From NCBI RefSeq assembly GCF_000175215.2, contig NC_014817.1, positions 896,501 through 960,500 on the forward strand: a stretch of 64,000 bases of DNA, given 5' to 3'. This DNA is from Asticcacaulis excentricus CB 48. GTDB lineage: Bacteria; Pseudomonadota; Alphaproteobacteria; Caulobacterales; Caulobacteraceae. Positions 28,015 through 36,411 of this stretch are shown one piece after another. The translations under genes and the position numbers were made by a program. The first letter of the stretch is position 1. Each line of letters opens with the position of its first letter. The notes under the pieces are model-generated. The model saw only the letters and a program-made list of their open reading frames with translations. It did not search any database and was not told where the DNA came from.

Positions 28015-29289
28015 TTATTTCTTGCCGGCTCCGATGAGCAGGGCGTCCAGCATCGCCTGATCCCTGACCGCAAGCGTCGTGCGATCAATGAGGGCTCCGG
28101 TGTCCCAGAAGAAGGGCACGGCGCCATTGGCCCGCGCCTGCTGGGTGACATACCGGTTCCAGAAATCCACCGAGGCGTTGTGCTTGGGCATGTCGAGCGG
28201 CTGGGTTTTACGCCACGCACCATATTCGCCGACGATGACGGGGATGCCCTTGTCGATGAAGTTGGTCTTCATCGCCAGCATCTGCTGATCGACATAGGGC
28301 TCCTCGCTGTGGGTCGCGTTGCGGTCCGGCTCGATCGTCGAATGGTTGTCGCGACCCCAATAGTAGAACATCTTGCCCCAGGACGCGTCCTTGTCGATGA
28401 TCATGAACTGCGACGGCGCGTAGTAGTGGACTTCAAACATCAGACGCTTCGTCGCGGTGTCGGTGGGCATACCCGGCCACACCGAAACGGCCAGTTCGGT
28501 ATTGGTTTGCGGTGCCTGCACGACGAGGGTGCGGTAGGCGTTTCGGCCGCCGGTCGCACGCACAGCGTCGATAAAGGTCTGGTGGTAGCTGAGCAGGATT
28601 TTTGTATTCGCTTCCGTACCGGCGTCCGGCTCGTTAGCGCTGGCGAAAATCAGGCGCTCGTCGAAGTCGCGCAGGTGGGTGGCGATCTGCTCCCAGAACG
28701 CTTTCTGCTTGGCGTTGACCGCGTCCTTACTGGCCGAATCTATATGCTTCTCAAGCCATCCCCCATCCCAGTGGATGTTCAGCACCACATAGAGGTCGGC
28801 GTTTATGCAATACTGTACAACCGTCTTGACGCGATCCAGCCAGGTGCTGGAAATCTTCGCCGTTGCCTTATCCGCATACTGGTCCCAGGCGCACGGCAGT
28901 CGAATGGCGTCAAATCCCAAAGCTTTATACTTGTTGACAAGCGCCTGGGTGATGAGCGGATTGCCCCAGGCGGTCTCCCCGCCAATGGCTTCCATCGTAT
29001 TGCCGATATTGATGGCCAGCTTGATTTTGGCGGCCATCTCGGCCGCCGTGCTGGTCATCCCGGCTGCATTCGCGGCCACCGGATTTGTATTATAGTTGGG
29101 ATACAAACCGCTCGCTGATGAGGCGGATGAGGAAGACGACGAGGAGGTGCCGCCTGCGGAGGCCGTCGATACACCACCGCCGCCACCTCCACCACAGGCC
29201 ACGACCGATAAAGGCACCACGCAGGCGGTGGCCATGATCAGATGGCGACGGTTCAGGCCCGTTGACGTCTTCCCGGTTTGTTGTGTCAT
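28015..29289 (-). CDS. Glycoside hydrolase family 5 endoglucanase, lipoprotein
   Basis: The 424-residue protein starts with a Tat-like leader (NRRHLIMATA) and a lipobox (SVVAC), then poly-Gly and poly-Ser linker, the same layout as the neighbouring GH9. The barrel shows INIGNTMEA, the acid/base glutamate in ASANEPDAG near 222 and the nucleophile in IVGEYGAWR near 354. GH5 enzymes of this type cut beta-1,4-glucans, including xyloglucan. I chose ATG 29289, preceded by GAGGAAG at good spacing. It lies about 95 bases upstream of the GH9 gene and is probably co-transcribed. Confidence 0.93.
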   Translation of the reverse strand: MTQQTGKTSTGLNRRHLIMATACVVPLSVVACGGGGGGGVSTASAGGTSSSSSSSASSASGLYPNYNTNPVAANAAGMTSTAAEMAAKIKLAINIGNTMEAIGGETAWGNPLITQALVNKYKALGFDAIRLPCAWDQYADKATAKISSTWLDRVKTVVQYCINADLYVVLNIHWDGGWLEKHIDSASKDAVNAKQKAFWEQIATHLRDFDERLIFASANEPDAGTEANTKILLSYHQTFIDAVRATGGRNAYRTLVVQAPQTNTELAVSVWPGMPTDTATKRLMFEVHYYAPSQFMIIDKDASWGKMFYYWGRDNHSTIEPDRNATHSEEPYVDQQMLAMKTNFIDKGIPVIVGEYGAWRKTQPLDMPKHNASVDFWNRYVTQQARANGAVPFFWDTGALIDRTTLAVRDQAMLDALLIGAGKK

Positions 29290-29496
29290 AGGGTACTTCC
29301 TCATTTTGTTCAGGCCGTTTACGGCTCTCTTTGTGACTGTTTCAGACTTCAGGGGTTGCAGCCGATACAGGGGACGGCTTTGCGGAGGGGGCGTCAAGAC
29401 ATCTGTCCTTCAAAGGGCTCCCCCATCCCTTCGGCCTCGCGACATTCGACGCCGATAATTGAATGATTATATGATAATGAGACCCTTTATGCACTG

Positions 29497-31020
29497 TCAA
29501 GCGGTCCCTGCCTCTGCCTGGGGACGCTCAGAAGCTGCCTTGCAGTGCCGGTCGATGAACTCCTGATGCGACATGACCGTCTGCGCTGAGCGCCTGATCT
29601 CTTCGCGGCGCAAATCCATACCCTTTTTGATCTGTTCCAACGGGTGGAGGTCCGCCGCCACGGCATGGCGCGCGGGCACGGCCCCATTGCCCAGCAGGAT
29701 GGCGAGCCAGCTCGGTTCCATATAGGACTCGAGATCACCCAACGAGACCTGTCCGCTGGCGTTCCACACCTCCAGCTTGTGGCGCAGGCTGTCGGGTATC
29801 TCGATGTCGCGGCACGCCGCCCACAACGGTTCTGGCCGGCGTGAGAGGTAGTAGTGCGCAATGATGAAGTCGCGTATGCGCTCGATCTCGCGGGTGGATA
29901 TCCGATTGTATTCGTCGCGCAAAACGGGGTTGATTGTCTTTTCGGGGAAGAACTGAAGCAACTTCAGGACGCCCATGACGATCAACTGTAGCCCGGTGGA
30001 CTCCAGCGGTTCGAGAAAGCTGGAGGCGAAACCGATCCCTATACAGTTGCGGTTCCAGAAGGCCTTGCGATGCCCGGAGGTAAAGCGGAACACTCTGGGT
30101 TCGGCCAGCGGTTCGCCATCGATAGCACCGAGCAGGGCGTCGCGCGCGGCCTCGTCGCTCCAGAGGTCCGAATTATAGACCATGCCATGGCCGCTGCGGT
30201 GTTGCAGGGGAATCGTCCAGCGCCAGCCCCCGGCGTGAGCGGTGGACCGCGTAAACGGCAGGGCCGCGCCGGTCCGCATCGCCGGGACGGCCATGGCGCT
30301 GTTGCACAGAAGCCAGTGTGACCAGTCCACAAACGGCGTATTCAGCGCCTTTCCGAGCAATTCGGAGGCGAAACCGGTGCAATCCAGAAACAGGTCGCCG
30401 GGGACCTTACGGCCATCGGCAAGATGGATGGCGGTGATATGGCCAGACTCACTGTCCAGATCGACGTGCGTCATCCGGCCTTCGATACGCTGCACCCCCA
30501 GCCCGGTCGCCACCTCGCGCAGATAGCGGGCGTACAGGGCGGCATCGAAATGATAGGCATAGTGATAGCGCGCGTTCTGCGGATCGCCCGGCGCAAAACG
30601 ATTGTTTTTCGCGACAGCGTAGGCGAACGAATAGTCATCGATCGGATGCGCCTCACCGGCCTGCCGCAGTCTTAGCCAGTAGTGATGGGTCGATACCCCC
30701 TCTACCTGATGACCATAGTCGCTGAAGGCGTGGAAATGCCGGTTCCCCACGACGCCCCAGTCGCAAAACTCAATACCCAGCTTGAACGTGCCCTGAGTGC
30801 GGCGAATAAAATCATATTCGTCAATACCGAGTAAGGCGTTGCAGTGCGCGAGTACCGGCACCGTCGCCTCCCCAACGCCGATAATGCCGATCTCCTCGGA
30901 TTCCACCACAGTGATGCGCGTCTGACGGCGATCCGTCTTGCGCGCCAGCAACCCCGCCGCGATCCATCCCGCCGCGCCGCCGCCCAGTATAACGATGTCC
31001 TGTTGCTGTACGCTGTTCAT
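29497..31020 (-). CDS. Tryptophan-halogenase-family flavoprotein
   Basis: The 507-residue protein has the FAD loop IVILGGGAAGW at the N-terminus and GVGEATVP. It has the lysine region GTFKLGIEF corresponding to the catalytic lysine of PrnA, and WRWTIP near 266, the WxWxIP halogenase motif. Many caulobacterial and xanthomonad TonB-receptor loci encode such proteins beside glycosidases, and their true substrate there is unknown. It sits between the receptor and GH5 genes on the same strand. I prefer ATG 31020, ten residues before the FAD loop; ATG 31062 has a better Shine-Dalgarno but adds an unconserved tail. Confidence 0.92.
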   Translation of the reverse strand: MNSVQQQDIVILGGGAAGWIAAGLLARKTDRRQTRITVVESEEIGIIGVGEATVPVLAHCNALLGIDEYDFIRRTQGTFKLGIEFCDWGVVGNRHFHAFSDYGHQVEGVSTHHYWLRLRQAGEAHPIDDYSFAYAVAKNNRFAPGDPQNARYHYAYHFDAALYARYLREVATGLGVQRIEGRMTHVDLDSESGHITAIHLADGRKVPGDLFLDCTGFASELLGKALNTPFVDWSHWLLCNSAMAVPAMRTGAALPFTRSTAHAGGWRWTIPLQHRSGHGMVYNSDLWSDEAARDALLGAIDGEPLAEPRVFRFTSGHRKAFWNRNCIGIGFASSFLEPLESTGLQLIVMGVLKLLQFFPEKTINPVLRDEYNRISTREIERIRDFIIAHYYLSRRPEPLWAACRDIEIPDSLRHKLEVWNASGQVSLGDLESYMEPSWLAILLGNGAVPARHAVAADLHPLEQIKKGMDLRREEIRRSAQTVMSHQEFIDRHCKAASERPQAEAGTA

Positions 31021-31087
31021 AAAGCGATTTCCAAATTTGGAAGAGTAAGGGCGCTTCGCCATGAAGCGCCCTTCCCCCTCAGGGGTA

Positions 31088-31190
31088 GAGCGGAATGATT
31101 TCTAATGGAATCATTCCGCTCAAGCCGCCATTGCGGCGGCGGCCAAGGTGGCGGAGCCACCGCCCGGCGAGGGGCTAAAAATCTAGATCG
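31088..31190. repeat. Dispersed repeat, copy A
   Basis: A hairpin with 13-base perfect arms, GAGCGGAATGATT and its complement (31088-31100, 31109-31121), is followed by AAGCCGCCATTGCGGCGG, GGCCAAGGTGGCGG, CCCGGCGAGGGGC and AAAAATCTAGATCGTT. The same order of blocks occurs inverted at 22581-22664. It fills the gap between the receptor stop and the halogenase-like gene. Confidence 0.7.
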
Positions 31191-31208
31191 TTATGTTTAC
31201 ATAAGGAT

Positions 31209-34200
31209 CTAGAAGCGCGCCCGCACGGTGACTTCGTAACGCTGATCGCTGACATTGTAGTCGTAAGGCTCGAACACGCCAGGCACGGGCTCCTGAAGTG
31301 TTTTCGACTTTGTATTGAGAAGATTGTTCGCGTTGAAGGACACGGAAATCTTCTCGTTCAGCCTGTAGTCAAAGCCCAGGTCCAGGTAACCGGCCGCCGC
31401 CATATAGGCCGGAACCATGTTGTACACCGGATAGGAATGGGTACTGTCAAAGTTGGTCGGGCTGGTATTGAGGATGTAAGGGTTGCCGCCGCTTGTCGCG
31501 TAGGACAGCGGATTGACATTGGTAGACAGCAAGGCCTTGTCACGCCAGTTGTAAGCCAGACGGACATTGACCTTGTCGCGGCTGTACAGCAGTTGGATAT
31601 TATAGGCCCACTTCGACAACCCGGCATAGGGGAGGTCGGGGTAGGTCTGCGGCACCGTGCCGTCCGGGTTGAGGCCCGGCAGGGCGCCATTGGCCGGCGG
31701 CGGGGTCAGCACGCTGTTGGCCTGCTGGGCCGGATTTTTGCTGTCGATATAGGTCAGGTTGGCATCAATACCAAACCCACGCATCCAGCCGGGAAGCTGA
31801 TCGAAGAATTTACGGCCACCGATTTCAAAGCCTTTGATCTCGGCCTTCTGCTCGGAGGTCTTGTTCTGCAGATAGAGCCACGGCAGATCGAGCGTTGTCG
31901 GCGTCCCCGGATCCGGGTCCCCGGCATTGACCGGCGGAGTCTGACCATTGGCATACGCCTTCGCCGGGATGGGCAGATTGTTGGCGATGAACGAATGGAA
32001 CACCGGGTGATCCTCGATCTGCTTGGCGAACAGATCAACGTAGAAGAAGCTGGACGACGACGGATAGAATTCGAACGTCACATCCTGGCTGTTGATCATG
32101 GTCGGTTTCAGATCAGCACCGCCACCATTGACGGAAACCCCAGTGAGAATCGCGGGGGCCTGCGGATTGGTGGCCGGCCGCGATCGGGCACCAACCGACC
32201 CGCCAGCGCGGATGTCATTGAGATTCGGCGGTGCCGACGCCCTCGACGCTGCCGCGCGAATGATGAAGGTGTCGCTGACGTCGAACTTGATGTTGAACGA
32301 CGGCAGAACACGATGGTAGCTGTAGTTGCGTTGTTGCAGGCTATACCCTTGCACAAACGCATAAAGCGTCGGGAACACCGGATTGGCGTTGGGATTGGCG
32401 GTCTTCACCTGCTGCGCGTTGAAATAATCCGTGCTGTCTTTTTCGGTGAGCGCCAGATTCGTCGCATTGGGCGTGGACAGAAGGCCACTCGCCGTCAGGG
32501 TTTCGGTGAACGAACGCACCCCGATATTCCCCGAAAACGCCGGAATGAACCCGAAACCGTCGTGCGCGAACTTGGCCTGGATATAGATGGCCTTGTTGAC
32601 GATGCGGCTGTCGGTCTTGTTCAGCCCCTGATCGATATAGCGCGTCCAGTACTGATCCGCCGTACCGTTGGCGATTTGCCCGTTATAGGACTTGAGCAGA
32701 TGGTACCAGTCATAACTTTGCATCAGCGACTGGCTGGGGACCAGAAGCTGCGCCGGAACCGCCGCGTCGCCGCCGAAGAAGTTCGGGAAGGTGGCAACCT
32801 CATAATCCGACGCGCGGACGTTCGGGTTGGTCAGATACAGAATATTCCCTGCGCCATAGGACGGATCGCCGGGATGCGCCCCCCACGGATTCGACAGCCA
32901 CGACTGGCTGAGCGGTGCCCAATAGGTCCCCACATTGTCGTCGTTTTCGGTACGCTTGGCGATACGCGCGCCAAAGGTAACCGTGCGCAGGAAGCCCTCA
33001 TCGCTGGACCGGTATTCCACATCGAAGTGGGCGGTGGTCATCTCACCCTTGTTATCGGGTTTATGATAGCCGAAATTGCTGAGATACGCCTTGCTCTTAT
33101 CGAGCAGGCCAGTGGTGGAAAGACCCGTCAGAAGCGGCAGCGACCCGGTCAGGTCAACGTCCATCGAGTTCACCAGCGGGCTCGTCTGGGCGAGGCCCAC
33201 AAACATGTTTTCCCCCGTCATGCGCGAACGCACATATTGCGCACCGCCACGCACCGTTATCTGTTCGCCAGCCGTCCACAGGAAGCTTTGCGAGATATCG
33301 AGGGTAGAGCTTTTGCTGTGCGAGGCCGACGCCCCGCCGCTGGGATTAAACGTGCCCGCAGGCCCGCACTGCACCAGGCGTCTGCCGTCCCATCCCGCCG
33401 GGGGATTTGAGGGATCAACCCCGGCACTGGCTGACCAGTCCCACTGGAGCGATGAGGCAGGCCCCCCAAAGGTGGCACCGCAATCGAGCTGATACCAGCT
33501 GGGCAACCAGCCAATGGTCTTGCTCTGGTTCTGGAATTCGACCGCATTACCAGTGGACCCGACCGTCAGGCTCCCCCTGCGGAAAGCACCATCGGCATTG
33601 AATTCAACCGGGCTGCCCACCTTAGGCATAACGGCGGACGTCGCAGACGGGCTCGACCCCACGGAGCCGCTGTTGCTCCAACCGTCGTCGATATATTGCG
33701 AGAAGAAGACGGTGTTGGTGAGCGTCAGGTTCTCTGTCGGCCGCCACTGGATGGCCTGATAGGCACCGTAGCGGTCACGCTGGCTGAGATTGTTGCTCCA
33801 GGTGAAAGAGCTGGGAACAAAAACCATATGGTCGTCACGCGTGGAGTTCGGTGAATATTCTCCGAACATGGCACCAACCTGAAGGTTGCTGCTTTGCTGG
33901 TGCAGGCGGCTGTAGGCGACATCCCACAACACACCAATTTCACCGATATTGGTGTCGAAGCGCCTGGAGACCATAGCGGAGACGCGCGGCGAACCCTTTT
34001 TCACTTGGCTGCCGTAGCTGCCGCCCACCGTGAGGTTGAGCTGCGGAGCCTTAAAATCGAAGGGCAGATGGGTGCGAAGATTGATCAACGACGCCCCGCC
34101 TTCGATCAGGTCCGCCCGCGACGCCTTATAGACATCGACACCGGCCATCAGTTCAGGCGTCACTTCGTTCCAGCTGATGGCGCTGGCACCATTGGCGCTG

Positions 34201-34610
34201 AACAGCTGCTGACCGTTGAGCATACTCGAATTGAAGGGCAGACCGCGCACGGTGACGCCCGTCCCTTCGATCTGGAACGCCGAGCTGCCGCCGTTGGTGG
34301 ACGTGTAGCGCGAGATCGACACGCCCGAAATGCGTTGCAGCACTTCGGTGATCGAATTGTCGGGCAGCTTGCCCGCTTCGTCGGCGACGATCGAATCGAC
34401 GATCGTGTCGGCCTTCCTCTTGATTTCAATGGCCGACTGAAGCGCCTTACGCCGCGCGGTGACAACGATGACGGCATCGCCGTCGGCTTTGGCGGCCTCA
34501 GCTTCCTTGGCCTCGGTGGCGTTTTGCGCACAGACCGGCATCGCCATCGACAAGGCGATCGCCGAGGTTCCGGCAACGAGCGCTAAAAAGCGCGATTTTG
34601 TTGGCAACAT
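31209..34610 (-). CDS. TonB-dependent receptor, large
   Basis: The 1133-residue product has a Sec signal (cleavage after VCAQ) and a TonB-box-like VIVVTA. The plug domain follows (KADTIVDSIVADEAGKLPDNS, then VSISRYTSTNGG), and after it a large barrel ending in a C-terminal phenylalanine (VTVRARF), as expected for an outer-membrane protein. Receptors of this size import oligosaccharides in Caulobacteraceae. The start at 34610 is preceded by GGGAGG five bases away; an upstream ATG lacks this. Its promoter carries the TTGTC-N-GACAA-like site. Confidence 0.95.
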   Translation of the reverse strand: MLPTKSRFLALVAGTSAIALSMAMPVCAQNATEAKEAEAAKADGDAVIVVTARRKALQSAIEIKRKADTIVDSIVADEAGKLPDNSITEVLQRISGVSISRYTSTNGGSSAFQIEGTGVTVRGLPFNSSMLNGQQLFSANGASAISWNEVTPELMAGVDVYKASRADLIEGGASLINLRTHLPFDFKAPQLNLTVGGSYGSQVKKGSPRVSAMVSRRFDTNIGEIGVLWDVAYSRLHQQSSNLQVGAMFGEYSPNSTRDDHMVFVPSSFTWSNNLSQRDRYGAYQAIQWRPTENLTLTNTVFFSQYIDDGWSNSGSVGSSPSATSAVMPKVGSPVEFNADGAFRRGSLTVGSTGNAVEFQNQSKTIGWLPSWYQLDCGATFGGPASSLQWDWSASAGVDPSNPPAGWDGRRLVQCGPAGTFNPSGGASASHSKSSTLDISQSFLWTAGEQITVRGGAQYVRSRMTGENMFVGLAQTSPLVNSMDVDLTGSLPLLTGLSTTGLLDKSKAYLSNFGYHKPDNKGEMTTAHFDVEYRSSDEGFLRTVTFGARIAKRTENDDNVGTYWAPLSQSWLSNPWGAHPGDPSYGAGNILYLTNPNVRASDYEVATFPNFFGGDAAVPAQLLVPSQSLMQSYDWYHLLKSYNGQIANGTADQYWTRYIDQGLNKTDSRIVNKAIYIQAKFAHDGFGFIPAFSGNIGVRSFTETLTASGLLSTPNATNLALTEKDSTDYFNAQQVKTANPNANPVFPTLYAFVQGYSLQQRNYSYHRVLPSFNIKFDVSDTFIIRAAASRASAPPNLNDIRAGGSVGARSRPATNPQAPAILTGVSVNGGGADLKPTMINSQDVTFEFYPSSSSFFYVDLFAKQIEDHPVFHSFIANNLPIPAKAYANGQTPPVNAGDPDPGTPTTLDLPWLYLQNKTSEQKAEIKGFEIGGRKFFDQLPGWMRGFGIDANLTYIDSKNPAQQANSVLTPPPANGALPGLNPDGTVPQTYPDLPYAGLSKWAYNIQLLYSRDKVNVRLAYNWRDKALLSTNVNPLSYATSGGNPYILNTSPTNFDSTHSYPVYNMVPAYMAAAGYLDLGFDYRLNEKISVSFNANNLLNTKSKTLQEPVPGVFEPYDYNVSDQRYEVTVRARF

Positions 34611-34715
34611 ACATGCCTCCCCTGTGAGCCGTCCTCTATGCGGCGGCGTTCTTGTTTGACTGGATGACCGCGACAGACTCGTCTGCGGCCACAGGCCCAT
34701 ATCACACTATTATAT

Positions 34716-34730
34716 TATTGTACGACAAGA
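34716..34730. promoter_or_regulatory. GntR-type operator upstream of TonB-dependent receptor
   Basis: TATTGTACGACAAGA matches the palindrome at 18009 with two arm mismatches and shares the flanking ATATTATTG. On the minus strand a TATAAT box lies immediately downstream (34709-34714), so the site would occupy the spacer of the receptor promoter, 106 bases before the start codon. Confidence 0.55.
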
Positions 34731-34784
34731 ACGTTTTTTGAGCACTCTGCAATTGTTTTCATATTTGATGCAAAAACATCACAT

Positions 34785-34798
34785 AATTGTCCGATAAA
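34785..34798. promoter_or_regulatory. Possible second, weaker operator
   Basis: AATTGTCCGATAAA keeps the TTGTC half site and a degenerate second half. It is about 69 bases upstream of the first site and could allow cooperative binding. The surrounding 34731-34860 is AT-rich and holds no gene. Confidence 0.3.
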
Positions 34799-34957
34799 AT
34801 GGAAATTTTGGCTATTTACAAAGGAAATTCAAATTTACCGGTAAAAAATTAGCCCAAACCCCTTGCGCGTTGTTTTGTATGAGTATATTACTTATTGGCC
34901 AACTGGTTTGGCACCGCACTGAGCATCAAGCCTTCTCCCCGTTGGATGAGGCCACTC

Positions 34958-34990
34958 CCCTCGCTGAACTGTCTCCCTGTTCAGCGAGGG
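34958..34990 (+). terminator. Plus-strand intrinsic terminator, possible end of a small RNA
   Basis: CCCTCGCTGAAC, a 9-base loop and GTTCAGCGAGGG form a perfect 12-base stem followed by GCTTTTT on the plus strand. Both flanking genes are on the minus strand, so a plus-strand terminator here has no coding transcript to end. A short RNA beginning in the AT-rich stretch near 34860-34890 is one explanation; on the minus strand the same stem follows the stop of the 34995 gene without a U-run. Confidence 0.6.
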
Positions 34991-34994
34991 CTTT

Positions 34995-35378
34995 TTACAA
35001 GTGCTCGAAGTGACCGCGGCAGATCAGTCGGGAACGGAGCTGAGACAGGCTGCGTATCTGCACCTCCAGCAGCGCGGATAACGCGCCCGGAGCCTCGCTG
35101 GCCTCCTGACCACTCAGGGCTTCGGCGTAAAAATGGAGGGTCCGCTGTTGACCCGGCGCCACCTGGCACCCCTCCCAGCCGATCAGCCTTTCACACACAC
35201 CGCCGTCGGCTTGTCTCAGGCGGGCATAGATCTGGACGTATTCGGTGATATGCCACGGGGTGGGGTTATCGACCTGAAACGACAGGAAAACCTGTCCTTC
35301 GTTCACACACAGACGCGGCGGTCCATAACGTAAGGACTCGCGGTGGGCGTCTGTGATCAGCAAGGCGTCGTCGTACAT
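34995..35378 (-). CDS. Hypothetical protein, 127 residues
   Basis: I do not recognise this protein. From ATG 35378, with GGGGA six bases upstream, it reads MYDDALLITDAHRESLRYG, followed by alternating hydrophobic strands (VFLSFQVDN, VQIYARLRQ, RTLHFYAEAL) suggesting a small beta-sandwich. There is no signal peptide, so it is probably cytoplasmic. It is divergent from the GntR regulator and upstream of the receptor gene. A longer form from ATG 35441 is possible. Confidence 0.6.
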   Translation of the reverse strand: MYDDALLITDAHRESLRYGPPRLCVNEGQVFLSFQVDNPTPWHITEYVQIYARLRQADGGVCERLIGWEGCQVAPGQQRTLHFYAEALSGQEASEAPGALSALLEVQIRSLSQLRSRLICRGHFEHL

Positions 35379-35657
35379 TCCCGTTCCCCTGAACATCGGT
35401 GGCGTTTGCGCAACCGTTTTTTCAGCAGTATACCGCGGCATCAGCCCTCAGCTAATAGATTGAATATGTGTGATTATTTCTCGGTTGACATATCTGACCC
35501 GATCGGAACTGTCCGCAGCGTCCGAATACGGACACGCTTCGACTCCCAAAGGCCTATCCACACGGTCACGTTTGCAAATGCGCCATAGTGCTTTGAAGTG
35601 CACATTGAATGCGTTAGACGTACAAGGAGAATGAATGCGGCACGATCTGAGGGCGCA

Positions 35658-36353
35658 ATGACTGACCTTATGGAGACAGGGGCCAAGATGGCCGTCCATG
35701 TTCACCGCCTGCTCGGTGAAGCCATTGTCGCCGGTGAATTCGACGGTTCGGGCCTGCCCAATGAAGCCGAACTGAGTGTGCGCTACGGGGCCAGCCGCAC
35801 GGTGATCCGCGAAGCCATCCGTATGCTGATGGGCAAGGGCCTGATCAGTATGCGTCAGCGCGCCGACCGTATTCAGCCGCTGGCCGCCTGGAACCTTCTC
35901 GATCCGGAAATCAGCTTCTGGCTGCGTCGCCGCCCCTTTTCTCTGGAGATTTTCCGGGAATTTATCCAGATGCGTCTGGCGGTCGAGCCCGTCGCCGCCG
36001 GTCTGACGGCCGCGCGAGGCGATGCGGCGGTAGTAAAATCGCTTCAGACCCTCTTTGCGGCGCTCGAAGCGGCGCCGGCTCAGTCGGAAGCGCGCCTGAC
36101 CGCGGCGATCCAGTTTCACCAGACGATCGTGCTGGAATCCGGCAATGCGTTTTTCACGCGTCTGCTGGCCCTGATCAGCACCGCCCTGCACATGGAATAT
36201 ACCCACGCTCAGCCCAGCCCGCTCACCCTCTCCTTCCAGCAGCAGATCATGACCTGCATTGCGAATGGCGATGCCGCCGGGGCCGAGGGCATGATGCGGG
36301 AATTGCTGCGCGCGACGCTGCGGCAGGTCGAAGCGGCCCCTATCGAAGTCTGA
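35658..36353 (+). CDS. GntR-family (FadR/FCD) transcriptional regulator
   Basis: The N-terminal winged helix-turn-helix contains LPNEAELSVRYGASRTVIREA, the GntR signature, and WNLLDPEISFWL follows, as in sugar-acid regulators of the FCD subgroup such as DgoR. An all-helical FCD ligand domain fills the rest, with HQTIVLESGN and TALHMEY. It is the only local regulator suited to the TTGTC-N-GACAA sites and probably represses the locus until an inducer from the polysaccharide binds. I used ATG 35658 with GAGGG four bases upstream; ATG 35631 has a Shine-Dalgarno only one base away. Confidence 0.92.
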   Translation: MTDLMETGAKMAVHVHRLLGEAIVAGEFDGSGLPNEAELSVRYGASRTVIREAIRMLMGKGLISMRQRADRIQPLAAWNLLDPEISFWLRRRPFSLEIFREFIQMRLAVEPVAAGLTAARGDAAVVKSLQTLFAALEAAPAQSEARLTAAIQFHQTIVLESGNAFFTRLLALISTALHMEYTHAQPSPLTLSFQQQIMTCIANGDAAGAEGMMRELLRATLRQVEAAPIEV

Positions 36354-36370
36354 CGCCTTCGCGAAACACG

Positions 36371-36402
36371 CCTGTGAGCCGGCCGGACGACCGGCCCACA
36401 GG
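36371..36402. terminator. Hairpin between convergent regulator and GH39 genes
   Basis: CCTGTGAGCCGG and CCGGCCCACAGG (11 of 12 pairs) form a stem-loop in the 58-base gap between two convergent stop codons. It probably terminates in both directions, though no U-run follows. Confidence 0.6.
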
Positions 36403-36411
36403 GTGACCCCA

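Noticed and set aside
31437..33410. 657-codon plus-strand frame opposite the TonB receptor
   Set aside because: It is an antisense shadow of a strong receptor gene in GC-rich DNA, with composition but no domain of its own.
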